A DNA stretch of 64,000 nt. It comes from Liolophura sinensis (lineage: Eukaryota > Mollusca > Polyplacophora > Chitonida > Chitonidae). Positions 48,088-60,110 of the stretch are shown here, one piece after another (within the stretch, counting starts at the first letter, position 1; every line of letters begins with the position of its first letter). The stretch covers positions 27,145,385 through 27,209,384 of the forward strand of contig NC_088295.1 in assembly GCF_032854445.1 (NCBI RefSeq), in the 5' to 3' direction. The notes beneath the pieces are model-generated. The model saw nothing but the letters and a program-made list of their open reading frames with translations, was not told where the DNA came from and searched no databases. A program made the position numbers and the translations under genes.

Positions 48088-51000
48088 ATATTTTATTTCA
48101 GAAAACCTCTATTGAGCTAAGAGCACTCAGCAATGGTGGTTTACTAACGACATTCTTAAAATAATTGATAACGATACTTTTTCAAGTGATTCAATTGTCT
48201 CTGTGAACCGATAGGAGCAATCGGCCAGGGCAGTAATCCCATGAAATTGAGAGGGCAGCATGCATGGAGGTCAGCCCCTTCCAGCCAAATGAACAAGCCC
48301 GTCCTGTATCTAACACAACAGCAGATCGGACCGTTCGCCTGCATCTTTTGTAGTCACAGGAAAAATGGTGGCAAAGCTGTAAGACAGCACGTTTGGTCCC
48401 TGGGGAGCGGGTGGGCATGAAACGGCTGGCCGGCCACCACGGGGTCATTAGGGAAAGGGTACGGGAGACTGGCACGCAATTCCATCTCGATTACGTTCAG
48501 TTTGGATGAGTAAGGTAGAGGTTCGGGCACAGTTCCATTTTTCATTACATTAGTAAATTAATCTCTTTGTGTGAGACGATAATCTTGAATTATTTCAAAA
48601 CTCAAAGCCCGTTTCTCTGGCACTCTTGTCAATGGCTGTACTGAGGATGAGAAGGGATCCTAAATTGAACCTTCCTTTTAAGGGTTGTTAAAACATGTCG
48701 CTTGTTATTGTTCATTACGGCTAAGATTCAGAATGGCACGGCTTGGCGAGCATTTCCCCGGCTTGACCCGGCTCTAAATCTGCTCAGCAATTCTCTTCCG
48801 AACTCCATAGCCGGATTTGTTACAGCCCAACAACCAGGCCGCACTTTGAGTGCGGGGCTTAGCACCAATGGTCTCTGATATACCAACGTATCAAGACATA
48901 ATCGCGACAATTATAGACATTTCCACTGACAGCAATGCGACTGTCCACCCACACACCGTTCTGTTCTTCATTCACATAGTCACAAACTTCCTATGCAATT
49001 CGGTCACCAGCACCATCTACTGTCTTGTTATTTTTGTCGATCTCTGCCAAGCCTCTCCCGTACCAAAAGTTCCAAATTCACCTTGAGTTTAGTGATTCAC
49101 CCTGCTGTCCAGGAGTTGTGCTCTCGCGTTCAGAACGGCACATTAGATGGTGGTCCCGATGAATGGCCTGTTCGCACAGCCGGTCCTTGACCAGGTTATC
49201 TTGGCACCTTCCCAGTGTTCGCCAGAATCAGTGCCCCATGACGAACTGCTGGGTATAGTGACCCACCATCCCGGTCCAGCGCATCTCAGCTCGTCGGGTG
49301 CTGTCTTAAACCAGGCCGTTTTCTCCAGGTAACAGTTCAATACGAGTGTAACCGGATGCTGCCGTTCCAGCACTCCCAATAACTATGTATTTGTTTGTCT
49401 CTCTCTCTGTAAATTTGTTTTGGGAACACTCACCTGTGATTAGGGGACATTTTTTGGGAGCTTGAACTCCTTTGATGTCCGCCGAAAACTGTTTACACAT
49501 GCTGCTTCTTTGAACTCTAAAACCTTTTTGTTTGAGTTATTTCTTGATTGTATGGAGTGTTTTTTATTCTCTGTTAGCCCAACACTACGACAAACACTCG
49601 TGCCTTGTTGCCGACCGACCCGCCATCCTAGCCTTGTTACACATGTATCTATTTCAAAGCTTTCTGCCCACTTTGAGTTAAATCCAGGTGTTATGGCGGT
49701 TTTAATCTCCCCCTGTAAACTTACGGTGGTCATAGGGCTCTGCAATCATTCACTCCCACACTATTTTGCTTTGTCTATTTTCGTCTGTTCCACTTTCTAT
49801 TTGCTTTTTCCGAAATTCGCGTATTCACAGGGCACGAACTAATTTCGCACTTAGGGACGTATGTTCGTTGTAGTGTCAGATTTTTATTTGACCTTCAGAC
49901 CCAGGCGAATGTCGTGTAAGAAAAGGAGCAAAAGAAGGCTGCCACAGAGAAGTTTTTTCAAATGCTGCTTTCCCTTTTGATTAGATAAACATGTAGGGTC
50001 GGATTTCGGTATTGTGACCTTGCCAGACCCTTATTGGTCCCTTTAGCCCTGCTTATCGGAACGACCCTAGCATCAAAGTCACTACCCATTGAAGGAACTT
50101 GTATTTCAAACGCGTTCCGGTATCCAGAATGTCTTTGTTGAAATAGATTAGAATCGTATTGATATTTTCTCTTTTGTGGAAGCCTCGTGCTCTAAATGTC
50201 TTCAGCGGATTTGTCCGTGATTGGCACGTGACCCATCATTTATAAATAATCCACATTTAATAATGTGACGATAGAGTCGAACAGGATGGTGGGAAATCCG
50301 TTTAGTTTATCCTTGTATCATTGTCGAATTCCAACTCATTTCGGACATAAAGCAATCATTCCCTGGCTCCAACCCCGATGATCATTTGATGGGGTTATCA
50401 TATTGAATGTTGAAGTGTTGACCTTAACCGAACACAGCCTCTTGGTTTAACCATGCACGTGTTCACTGGACGTGCATATTAATTAATTTCCAACATAGGA
50501 GGGGCATGTGAAGCTTGGTCAATGTTGTCAACGGCTAAAGTACTTGATTGCGTTTCTCCAATTCCTATGCTATATAGTGCAAAGATGTTATATTTTTCTG
50601 CAAAATTATTTGCGGTTAGCCGCTGTGAAGTTTAACTATAGCAAATCGAAATCCACATTCACAATTTGTATATTTTATTCCTACACAAAATAGAAACAAT
50701 AAATGGAATATTTCTGCTATCTACCTAATACCTAAAATGTATATCCTATTTATATCATAAGATCTAATTTTTGCATGTGATAGTCCACGTGTTATATCTA
50801 ACTGAAGGATACATTTGTCTGTAGAAAACCGCTATCCTGATATTCTCCACGTATGCGAGGTTGGGAAATAACTCGTCTGGAATATTATGCCGAAAGATCT
50901 GGCATGTTACTTACAGGCACATGGCACCAATCAGACCTTGCTGTATCATGTAAAGGTGATAACTGACTTTGTAAGTCTAAAGCCTATAACCTGAGCAATA

Positions 51001-52129
51001 TTATGCCAGACGCCTACTTTCAAACTCTTCTTTTAAAAGATGGGTGGAACATCCATGATCTCTGGCGTTCCTTTTCATTGTGATGTCTTGTTTCCATTAA
51101 CCCATGTAGTAACTCGGATGCACGTATCATGATTTCTATAATTATGATTCCAGTGCTATTAAAATAAGCTGCAACCACCGCGATATATCAAAGTACAAAA
51201 ATGAAAGTTATACATCTCTACATTAAAATGTCCTCTTTACTCTGAATGCATCATATGCCAAAACTGTTCATAGTTCTTCACTTATAGATCTGATATTATA
51301 AACAAACGTTTAAAGAGGGTATAACCTTTCCATAAAATATCTGTGTTTACTAATATTGTTCTGTTGCATGATACCAACTTAATTTCTATATATTTTTTTT
51401 TACAATTGGCCTTAGATATATAGAATTTTAATCCTTGCGGGATGGTTTCGTGGAATTAGTCACGTAATTACCGATAATCCGCTCATACTGTAATGTGGTA
51501 TGTCAAATACTGCACCCAAGGCGTCAAAATGACTTGATAATTGTGTCATATATAAATCGTCTGTGCCGTTGTTGACGACTTTTCGGGATCAGAATTTTGT
51601 TTAAATTGCCTCTCTAAACCTGTAACATAAGGTGATTGACGCGGAAAGCGGATGCGAGTAATTCAAGGCTAATGCAGAGAATTCATAATGTAAAATGGCT
51701 TGACGTTGAAGTAAAAAACCTTTTTGAAGAAAGCAGGTAAATTCGATAACGTCTACATGGTTTGTATTACGTTGCTTGACGTCAAAAAAATCCTATTACA
51801 ACTTTGTTATCAAGTAATATGAAAGAAATTAGAGATTTTACGGAACAGAATTTGCGCATCAGACAAAATTTTAATAAAAGCCCTAAAACGCAAACAGCTC
51901 TTCACCAGTTGCTGGGTTGTTATGTTGGAATCGAACATCAGTGTATCAAGCGTCAATCAAAAATCTTTGATTCTCTAACTGCCCTGCCCCAGTTTTTACT
52001 GGCTATGGGTGGCAAGTTTGTCAGCCGTCAATTCAAGGTTATATGTTATATGCAATTCCCAAATCATCACGCACATTGTCAAGTATTGCTGGACTTCTTT
52101 ACGGGTTACATTGTGGAGTGGCGGCCCTG
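48088..52129. other. No firm gene; extended GC-raised region 48180-49850
   Basis: The stretch 48180-49850 is one of the less AT-rich parts of the window. Many overlapping frames of 60-126 codons occur on both strands (for example 49462-49842 +), none with a domain or a matched splice pair. A TCCAG|GTAACA donor-like site sits at 49328-49329. I read it as possible regulatory DNA or an unrecognised exon cluster. 49860-52129 shows nothing supportable. Confidence 0.35.
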
Positions 52130-52345
52130 TACGGTTATAGCTATCAACTATAAATTATCACACTGTCGTGCTGATTCAATACCGGTTGTGTGTGACCAGA
52201 TATCAGTTACTTGTATCACACTGTTAAATGGTTGCTCTTAACCGGTTATTTGTGACCAGATACCAAATATCCCACTGTCTTCAGTGGATGATCTTCATCG
52301 GTTATGTCTGATCCAATACCAACTATATCGCGATCTCAAGTGGCT
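52130..52345 (+). repeat. Degenerate tandem repeat of about 56-62 bases, 3-4 units
   Basis: ACCGGTTGTGTGTGACCAGA, ACCGGTTATTTGTGACCAGA and ATCGGTTATGTCTGATCCAA start successive units, each followed by TATCACACTGT or a variant. The 145-codon frame 51804-52241 ends inside this array and has no good ATG at its start, so I did not annotate it. Confidence 0.75.
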
Positions 52346-52705
52346 ATGCAAATCGTTTATTTGGTTTAACTTATAACTCTGACCTGACCTGAAGTTTCAG
52401 ACATAAGAAAATATATCATCGAAAAGACCTTGATAAGAAAGGGATTAGAATTAAATCTTCCCTTCGTTTTGTTTGAAACAATCGGGAAAAAAACAATCGT
52501 TACAAAATGTCTGGTTATTTCAGATTTTAGGTTTATTTTATAAAACATAACTTATATCACATTGATCTTTACCACGTGTCTTATCTTCCTAGCCTCAGAG
52601 AAAACTGTTGACTGCTGATCTTTGCATGAATCCAACGTATTTCTTAGTTAATATAATTTGCTAGTTCTTTGGTTTGCGTCAAACATTGTTTTGAAAATAG
52701 TATTG

Positions 52706-52765
52706 ACCCGGAAGGTCCATTATAGTTGACGGCTGGTATGCCAAAGTCTATTTCGACTCATAGGT
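52706..52765 (+). repeat. Dispersed repeat family, copy 5
   Basis: GAAGGTCCATTATAGTTGAC, then GGCTGGTATGCCAAAGTCTA and TTTCGACTCATAGGTT. It aligns along its length with copy 2 at 14963. Confidence 0.65.
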
Positions 52766-55700
52766 TTGAGTATTCGGCAGAAACGCCAAATTGTAGCAAT
52801 TGTCAAGTTGTATACACGTCGAAATTTATTAATTTCACAGATATCACAGTTTATCCGAGATCAAAGCTAACACCCGCTGTTGTGCATGCATCCTAGATTA
52901 CATTACAGGTGAGCGAGGAGTGAAGAAAGTTTCCGATGTCAAATTCCCAATGTATTTTATTAGTAGCACTATCATTCCAATGTTTTAAACATATACATCG
53001 AATTGAATGGAGAGGAGTCCTTGATATCTGAAAGTTGATATGTGAAAGTTGATATCTGAAATACAATAGACTACAGCACTTTGAGCAAAACCATGGCAAC
53101 GTTGTGAATGTGATAGTTGGCGAAAGGTCACCTCGTAATTGGTGACATCCGGCCTTTTGTCAGTGTACCTTCGTTATGGTTGTATTTTCGCCGTTCATCT
53201 AAATTCTTATAGCAGCAACTTAGACGCCCGGTACATAGTACCATGGCTTAAGTAGAATTGGGTAAAAACTGCGTGAAATGTACGCCATGTGTGTAAATAT
53301 GATTGTGAGAACTAAGTTTCTTGCTTAAATTACTCCTCACTTCTGTAAATGTTCCCATTTATGGGAAAAATAGATTCTTCGACTCGTGACCCTATATTAT
53401 CAAATTTATTAACTCTGGTCAAAATTTTAAATCTCGTTTAATAAATTATATAATAAATTAAATATTTATGTTTTATAACAAATTTAAGCGTCAAGTTCAA
53501 AATTCGTATATACCACTCAGAAAACATGGAAGGACGTTCCATGTCGATAATCACAGGCCCCAAACATTCTAATCCTTTATAAGAAACTATACACAGTTGT
53601 CAATAAAGCTGGTAACATGTAATTTTCAATGATGCATAGGCTGGTATTTCAAAGCTGGTATACCGCGTACAATTTCCAGGTCGAATACAAAAATAATTAA
53701 CACTACCACTCTTTTGTCTTACAAAAAATGACTATATGCCCTATCTGATGTAATATGTACAATGAGTAGGGGAGTGTACGGCATCGCTTCTGATGGTGAC
53801 AACGCATCCTCGCCTTACACTGTTTTTATGTGTTGTTTACTACATGTTAGAAAAACAAAGCATTTTCAGTAATTCTAGACTATACAGTGAAGTCTAACAA
53901 AAAAAACTACTAACATCACCGTTTTCTGCACCTAATTTTGCTGATGCCGTGGTGCGGGGGGTAGTTACATTGCTACCATTAAGGAGGTAGATAAAGGCAA
54001 AAATAATGTGTTCCTGAGATAACTGTGTTAAGAAATACTTGAAATTATTTTTTACATTTTTCTTTCCATAATTCTACAGGAGCAACTATTTTAAAGTCTG
54101 TTTTTGAGGCCATACTTTCCACAGGTTTTTTCATATTTTACGTGAAAACCCATTAAAACTTATTAGAATGACTCTAAAGTACTCCATCAGTGAAGACATC
54201 AGAAATGAGTGATGTGACGTGGTACGAAAATGCCACCTTATCTTACTTATTACTACCTACATATAGTAGTTTATACCGCAGCGAAATGGCGCAGCAAAAA
54301 TTCTTATACATAGCCTGAGATCTGAATATGTCGTCAGCCTTTTGGATGTGAAATTAGCGAAAAATGCAGGTCATCGCACCGGAACTCACTCCTAAACTAA
54401 CCCTAAACAATATCCCTTTCTTATTTAGTAAAAAGATACTCCCATAGCTTATGTACTATGGCATATCCGTTAAAAATATAATTAATTAAAAGTTACACAT
54501 TAAATAATTTGCATACATACATATATTTTGTCATTATGCTGATGGGGAACACACTAATATATACAGGTGTGATACTGATGTTTATGTCTATACTGAAAAT
54601 AACAATTGATCTGCTTAAACAAAATATTCCTTTTTATTTAAGCATACATGAGCAAGTAAAATTTCACTGCCTTTTGCCACTGGTAATTTAAAAACGGATT
54701 GCTTCAGAAAAATGAAAGATATTTGTCGTAAGCATGGAGACTTTGTAACAAAAATATGTATATACTGTATTATTTCATGAAGTATATATTGTGCTTTGAC
54801 TATTTAGGCACTTACATGAACAGTTGGAATAAAAGCTATAACTGGTGTAAATTCACAAGTTGGTTTAAATACAGCTCAAACATATGTTATATACTGGTTC
54901 CATTTATAAGCGAGTTTTTGTAGATATGTTTGGCTACCTATTAATGGGAAAGGTCATTTTGAAGTAGGGGGAGGGTTAATTCGTATGTATATTGGATATC
55001 TGAAGTAGATACAAACTACCTCTCCAGGTTTAACTGTCATTGTGGTATGATATCAGGTATCTAGGTATATATAGAGCGCTTGTTCAGGTGGAATTGGCAC
55101 TGTGATACGACAGCAGTTTAGTCTATACGAGTTAAACCTGAATCTATACATGGGCGATTAGTAAGGGATCTTGGAGGAGATGCGAGTATGGTTTGGCCGA
55201 TGTCCAAGTGAATATTTGAGTGGTTTCCACCTGTTGATCAAGTCCCACTGTCCAACTTTGTCCCGCTGACGGTGCCAGGCTAAGGGTAGTGCTGATTTCC
55301 GATAACCCGTGCCCCACGGTCGGGAGGGGCCGGTCAGTATTTACTGTGAAGCCCGTCCCCGAGCCCTGCGTACGTGGGTCGATGAGGATCGCCCCAACCA
55401 GTCAGAGTCTCCCCAGACACATCAAAGACACCGACAGTATTTGTAACCCTAGAGCCAACACCGCTCGCATCCAAGCAGCATTTTTGTCTCAGCAAACAAG
55501 TTCCTAGTATATGGCGGATTTTCCTTTCATGAAGAGTTACTAGGAAGACGCAAAGGCCATGCGCACACGAGTTTAAGCATGTAAATACCCTTTTAACACC
55601 TCTGTAACCCGAGAAAATCCAGCTCCAGTGGTGGGAAAAAGAAGTCACACAAGTAAATTAGTAAAGGTTTTACCCAGACGCATTCTCAGTGGAAGACTGA

Positions 55701-55848
55701 ATAACTTGACAGTTAAGCAAAGACCATGTATCAGTTGATGGTGAGAATAGAAAGAAAGAGTTTCCCTATTCTCTATATAGGTGCACTGTATACGAAGCTT
55801 TATTTCTCTTTCTGTATATTATATAGACAAGACTGAGTTAATACTTAC
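52766..55848. other. No gene seen
   Basis: AT-rich, apart from a GC-raised patch at 55190-55520 with short frames on both strands and no domain. A short local repeat of GTTGATATCTGAAA occurs at 53026-53060. Confidence 0.45.
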
Positions 55849-55998
55849 TTTATTTATTTATTCGACTGATGTTTTACGCCGTACTCAAGAATATTTCACT
55901 AATACGACGGCGGCCAGCATTATATGGTAGGAGGAAACCAGGTAGGGCCCGGTGGAATCCCACAACCATGCGAAGGTTGTTGCCAGACCTTCCCACCT
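55849..55998 (-). mobile_element. 5'-truncated SINE, minus orientation
   Basis: Read on the plus strand: a T-rich (ATTT)n tail, then GTTTTACGCCGTACTCAAGA, ATATTTCACTAATACGACGG, GGAGGAAACCAGGTAGGGCC and GCCAGACCTTCCCACC. This is the reverse complement of the body and tail of the 28218-28482 SINE, with the tRNA-like head missing. Confidence 0.9.
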
Positions 55999-57244
55999 TA
56001 GTAATTATGAGACAAACAATAACTATCATAGATACTTATACCTTCATGCATTTAAGTGTCGTTCAGATGAAACAGATGATACAGCTAAGTAAAGCACCAT
56101 TATGCCAGGGTAAAATTACAAAGATGTTCAGAAAATTATTTACCTTTAAAATTTAATATTACTTCTTTTCCATATTAAGAAAATAACGTCTAATTGTATG
56201 AGACATTGTGCCGTTGTCTGTGGGTTTCATGCAACAGAAATGTATTTGTATAGGACTGGTGTGTCGGAGAACACTACATATTTTGTTAAACTTCATCCCA
56301 GCATTGTATATTTATCGAGTCTCTGATATCTTGCTAATTAATTAATTTGACTTCGTCAGATTTAATTTTGTGGAATATCGTATATCAGATGGAGCATAAC
56401 TTGACCCGTCACTGTCATTTTACTTGACTCAGCATGTAATAGATAAGGTGTGAGGGAAACTGAGGCATTGTGTCGGAGTTAGCCTGGGTAATTGTTCCCC
56501 GACGCTAGTGAATTGATTGTAGCATTAGCCCGGGGTTACACGAAGTTGTCTCACAGTATGTTTAGATGAGTGCGGCACTTAGATCTGTACGGACGTGTTG
56601 ACGATCAGGTGTGGTATTGGCTTGATTAGGTAATACCTGGGTCAGTAGTGGGGTGTGTGATAGGTGTAGGGCACATCTTGGTCCTCTTTATCGTCCCTAG
56701 AGACAAGACGAGGCGCAGGTGTGCAAGCCCTCGCCACAGGTGTGATTGTGTCATCATGTCGCAGAGCTACACACACGGATAACTGGCATACCTCTCATTC
56801 GCCATACTCCACACTTCAAATAAGGGACGTGGGCTTTTTAACTTGAGGCAACAGATGCTTTCTTTCGGTTCCTCTGGAAATCTTTTGAAGATACGGTAAA
56901 CTTTGGCTACCTTTCTCCGTCGATTTGCATACCGGATGTCACCATTCCTTAGTGTGACCGACATTTTGAAGGCTCTGCTTCAGCGGGTTTCCAAGGCGAG
57001 GAAAATCCGAGGTGTACAACACCTGGCCAGCTGTGAACGCAATATCAACATCGTCCGCCTGTGACCGGATATGTGAAAATTTGTGAATGAAACGAAGACT
57101 GGTCTCACTCAAAGGGATCCCGTGTCCCAAAACCGGCAAAGATTCCTCCTGTGTTTGCTACCTGTAATTGTTTTCTTCAACAGGCTCTCACAACATGCAA
57201 ATTTCTGCGTGGTGTTACTTTCGCCAGATCTGTTTATAGTTTGT

Positions 57245-57247
<3 letters not shown>
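55999..57247. other. GC-raised block, no firm gene
   Basis: The block at 56430-57170 is less AT-rich and rich in mixed-complexity sequence. Minus-strand frames at 56767-56964 and 56939-57139 (65-66 codons) read protein-like but lack splice pairs and recognisable domains. It could be conserved regulatory DNA. ATTAATTAATTTG at about 56334-56350 is a homeodomain-type site cluster. Confidence 0.35.

Positions 57248-57295
<48 letters not shown>
57248..57295. repeat. (TA)n microsatellite, about 48 bases
   Basis: Uninterrupted AT dinucleotides. Confidence 0.97.
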
Positions 57296-57297
<2 letters not shown>

Positions 57298-59148
57298 GTA
57301 AATCTTGGATTTGAAGGCACATAGCTTCAATGGGCTTAGTGGCATTTAGTAATGTTTTTTTAGTCTCTCCGACAGCAGTATGTCATTAATATTATGTAAA
57401 ACGTACGCAAGGTTGTGCCCCTTGATCTTGAAAACGAATATCCATTATGTCTAAAACGACTTGTATAATGGATACTATAGTATGTTTTTTATTTTCAAGC
57501 AAAAGAATAATTGATCCACCTCAATTAGCTTGTCGGTCGTGCCTACTTGACTTAAGTCATACAGGCCCACTTTACACCTGAAAAGTCAATGTCGTTCTCC
57601 ATGGCTTAGATGTATTTGATTTACAACCATACTTAAGGCGAAAAGCCTCTGCATTATGAAACGGCTTTGAGCTAATTTTACCCTGTTTCCTGCAAATCCG
57701 TTATATTAATTATTGGAAATATAGATGTGTACAAATAATCACGACAGGCGTGCGCTGATCTATAGGGGGCTTTTTAAAAGAAAGCGTCTCCTCGACCATA
57801 AGGACGAGAATATGTGAAATCAAAAATCCCCATTTCGGATTGAGTCAGTAGCAGGAAATCAGGTTGATAGACAAATGTACACGGTAGTTTTTGAGTCGAC
57901 TGCACGGTTTGCAAGAGCACTACGAGACCGACTTTCCTCAGTCAATATTTGCCCGAGCACGAAGATCTGAATGGAAGATACAGACTTTGCTCAAAATTAG
58001 GCTTCTCTGATATTTGTTTTCAGGAATTACTTTAGCGGCCTTTGTTTGACAACTTCCCTTTTTCAAGATTAAATTCTTGAGGTTCTATTGTTCAAACACA
58101 CGTTTTGTAATTAAAAGTAGTGTTACGAGGGGTGATCGGAGCGGCACTTTGGGGGATAGTACTTCTCGGTTGTATTGAAATAGCACGCGCCTTCTCTACC
58201 ACATCTTAAAAGCTACATCGGTGGAGACCTAAGAAAATCTTTCAACGTCCCTCAAGGTTGATGGCCCGCTTTTGTGACTGAGGAATAATTTTTAATTACT
58301 TTTATCTCCCTTGGACTAAAATGTCTATTTTTGATATTATTCTGCGACCCTCTATTACTGCACGCCAAGACGTGGCAAATATTAGAAAACAAAAGCTTTC
58401 TATGGTGCGTTTGGAAAGCCATCCTGTGTAATATTATCGCCATGGGAGTGTTGTGTAGAAGGGTAAGGGCTCGCCGTGAGGAACTAGGGTTTACTGACAA
58501 ATGCCGGCCTGATATTGATGATAAAGAAGAACAAGAGTGCTGTATTGCCACAGGCAAAAAACCCTTAAATTGAGTGTAAAATTGACATGTGAATTAAAGC
58601 CCCACTCCGGCGAACAGGTTTCTTGTATTAGCACTTATCGACATGCTACACGATCTCACAAGTTTTTAGTTGGGTTTTTGCCCCGCAAGATTTGCCAACC
58701 AATGGCTTTCTGTTGAAACTAGCGGGGACTGAGTCAGACTTCCCCATCATCAGACCGGGCTGTATTCAAAACTCAAAGAAACAGCCAGAGTAAAAGTATC
58801 TTCTGTTAATGCTTTTAAAATACCTTATCGGGAACCCTTTCGTATACCATTCCGCGCCCACTAAGAGATAAACTTGCTGCAATCCTTTGATTTCATTCTG
58901 CTTGGTGTCGTCTTCGTTGTCACGTTTACGTCTTTGTTCCTATCCCAATGCACGGTATAAGGCTGCATGATGTTGTTAAGTAACCAGATTTGCTGAAAAG
59001 GAACATTTGATGTTTGCATTAGCGACTTATGAAGGATTGCTATTTTTATTGTCAGATTGTATTCGACAACAGATAATTGCCTCAGCTACCGTCTTTGTTT
59101 TCATAATGTTTCTGTTTGACGTTGTTTATGTCTTGTATACATACACCT
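57296..59148. other. No firm gene; GC-raised block 57760-58260
   Basis: Frames at 58252-58573 on both strands are unsupported. The block upstream of them has no long frame and may be regulatory. Confidence 0.4.
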
Positions 59149-59150
59149 TA

Positions 59151-59181
<31 letters not shown>
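59149..59181. repeat. (AT)n microsatellite, about 33 bases, one interruption
   Basis: Alternating A and T, broken by a single C near 59162. Confidence 0.9.
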
Positions 59182-59506
59182 GCCTTCATATTTGAATAAA
59201 GATTCTACTGTAGATTTGTTTTGCCCCGTTCCATTAACCATTGATAAATGTTCCATTGTTTGCTTCTATTAATATTTTTCAGTAACTTTTTAAAAGTTAT
59301 GCATGATAATTTCTGCTTAGGTGTTATTTTACGTGCATTAACTGCCACAAAAGATCAACCAGAACATATACTTGTATGAAACCTTGGAGAAATCTTCATA
59401 TTAACGTAAAAAAAGGATTTGCTTTTTTTGCTGTTATTGCAAGCAATTAGCGTAATTATGTTACAAATGATTGGCACTGCGATAAAGATAATGGGATTGT
59501 AAAATT

Positions 59507-59749
59507 ATGGCTGCGTTTTACCATTTGACCGGAGGTGAAAGCTTGTTGGTTGAGGCGTTAGTGTTACGAATACTGGGCTTAAACAAATGTCTTAGAAACG
59601 TCCCCGCTCCATTGAGAGCAGTTGATAGTTTATCTAATTACGTTGATCCCAAAGATGTATATGGGGGTATTGCCAACATTCTTGTGGTAGAAGCCCCAAG
59701 CTGGCGCTCTGTTTGCCAACATCGCACGGACAACACTGCAGGCGGGTAG
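59507..59749 (+). CDS. Candidate coding frame, 80 residues, product unknown
   Basis: ATG with A at -3 and G at +4 (strong context) opens 80 codons in sequence that is less AT-rich than its surroundings. The product starts MAAFYHLTGGESLLVEALVL and has a Leu-rich N-terminal third, with no signal peptide or recognisable domain. A weak donor (GCGG|GTAGGC, GT at 59746-59747) just before the stop could splice it to the acceptor at 59903, but in that phase the join stops after about 28 codons. It may be a single-exon small protein, part of an exon, or chance. Confidence 0.2.
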   Translation: MAAFYHLTGGESLLVEALVLRILGLNKCLRNVPAPLRAVDSLSNYVDPKDVYGGIANILVVEAPSWRSVCQHRTDNTAGG

Positions 59750-59903
59750 GCCACTTCACTACAAAAGGAAGCCTCGTTTATCTAGAGCTTTGCGGCCAAG
59801 TTCAAAGTTAGAAAATCCTCCAGTTCAAATACTGAAGGAATCGAGAAACGAATGTGACAACATAGTTTTCTCTTTTCTTTGGTATTTCCTGTTCTGCTCC
59901 CAG

Positions 59904-60110
59904 CAAGCCTGCTTTGAACCTGTGCCAGAAGGCCGTTCACAAAACGTGTCTATTTCCAGCCCTTTACCAGAAAAAAAATGTCCGCTAGCTCTTTATGCAA
60001 ATGGCGTCTTGTTGCTAGGCATCGCTTCGCGGGAAAACTTCAGGCTATTGCTATCACTGAAGCATATCACAGGAGTTTTAGTATATGTTAATTATGAAGC
60101 ACTGGACTGA
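59904..60110 (+). CDS. Candidate terminal exon, 68 codons, product unknown
   Basis: It follows a strong acceptor (TTTCCTGTTCTGCTCCCAG, AG at 59902-59903). Phase 0 stays open for 68 codons to TGA at 60108-60110 and begins QACFEPVPEGRSQNVSISSP. It contains a short hydrophobic stretch (LALYANGVLLLGIA). AATAAA-type sequence follows near 60284 (AAAATAAAAC). No recognised domain. The upstream partner is unclear, since the 59507 frame does not join in this phase. Confidence 0.2.
   Translation, partial: QACFEPVPEGRSQNVSISSPLPEKKCPLALYANGVLLLGIASRENFRLLLSLKHITGVLVYVNYEALD

Noticed and set aside
49080-49335. Possible exon ending at TCCAG|GTAACA
   Set aside because: Several frames are open on both strands, but there is no acceptor or start that fits and no domain, so it is left as part of a GC-raised block.
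51804-52241. 145-codon plus-strand frame
   Set aside because: It begins without a proper ATG, and its last third is the degenerate repeat at 52130-52345.
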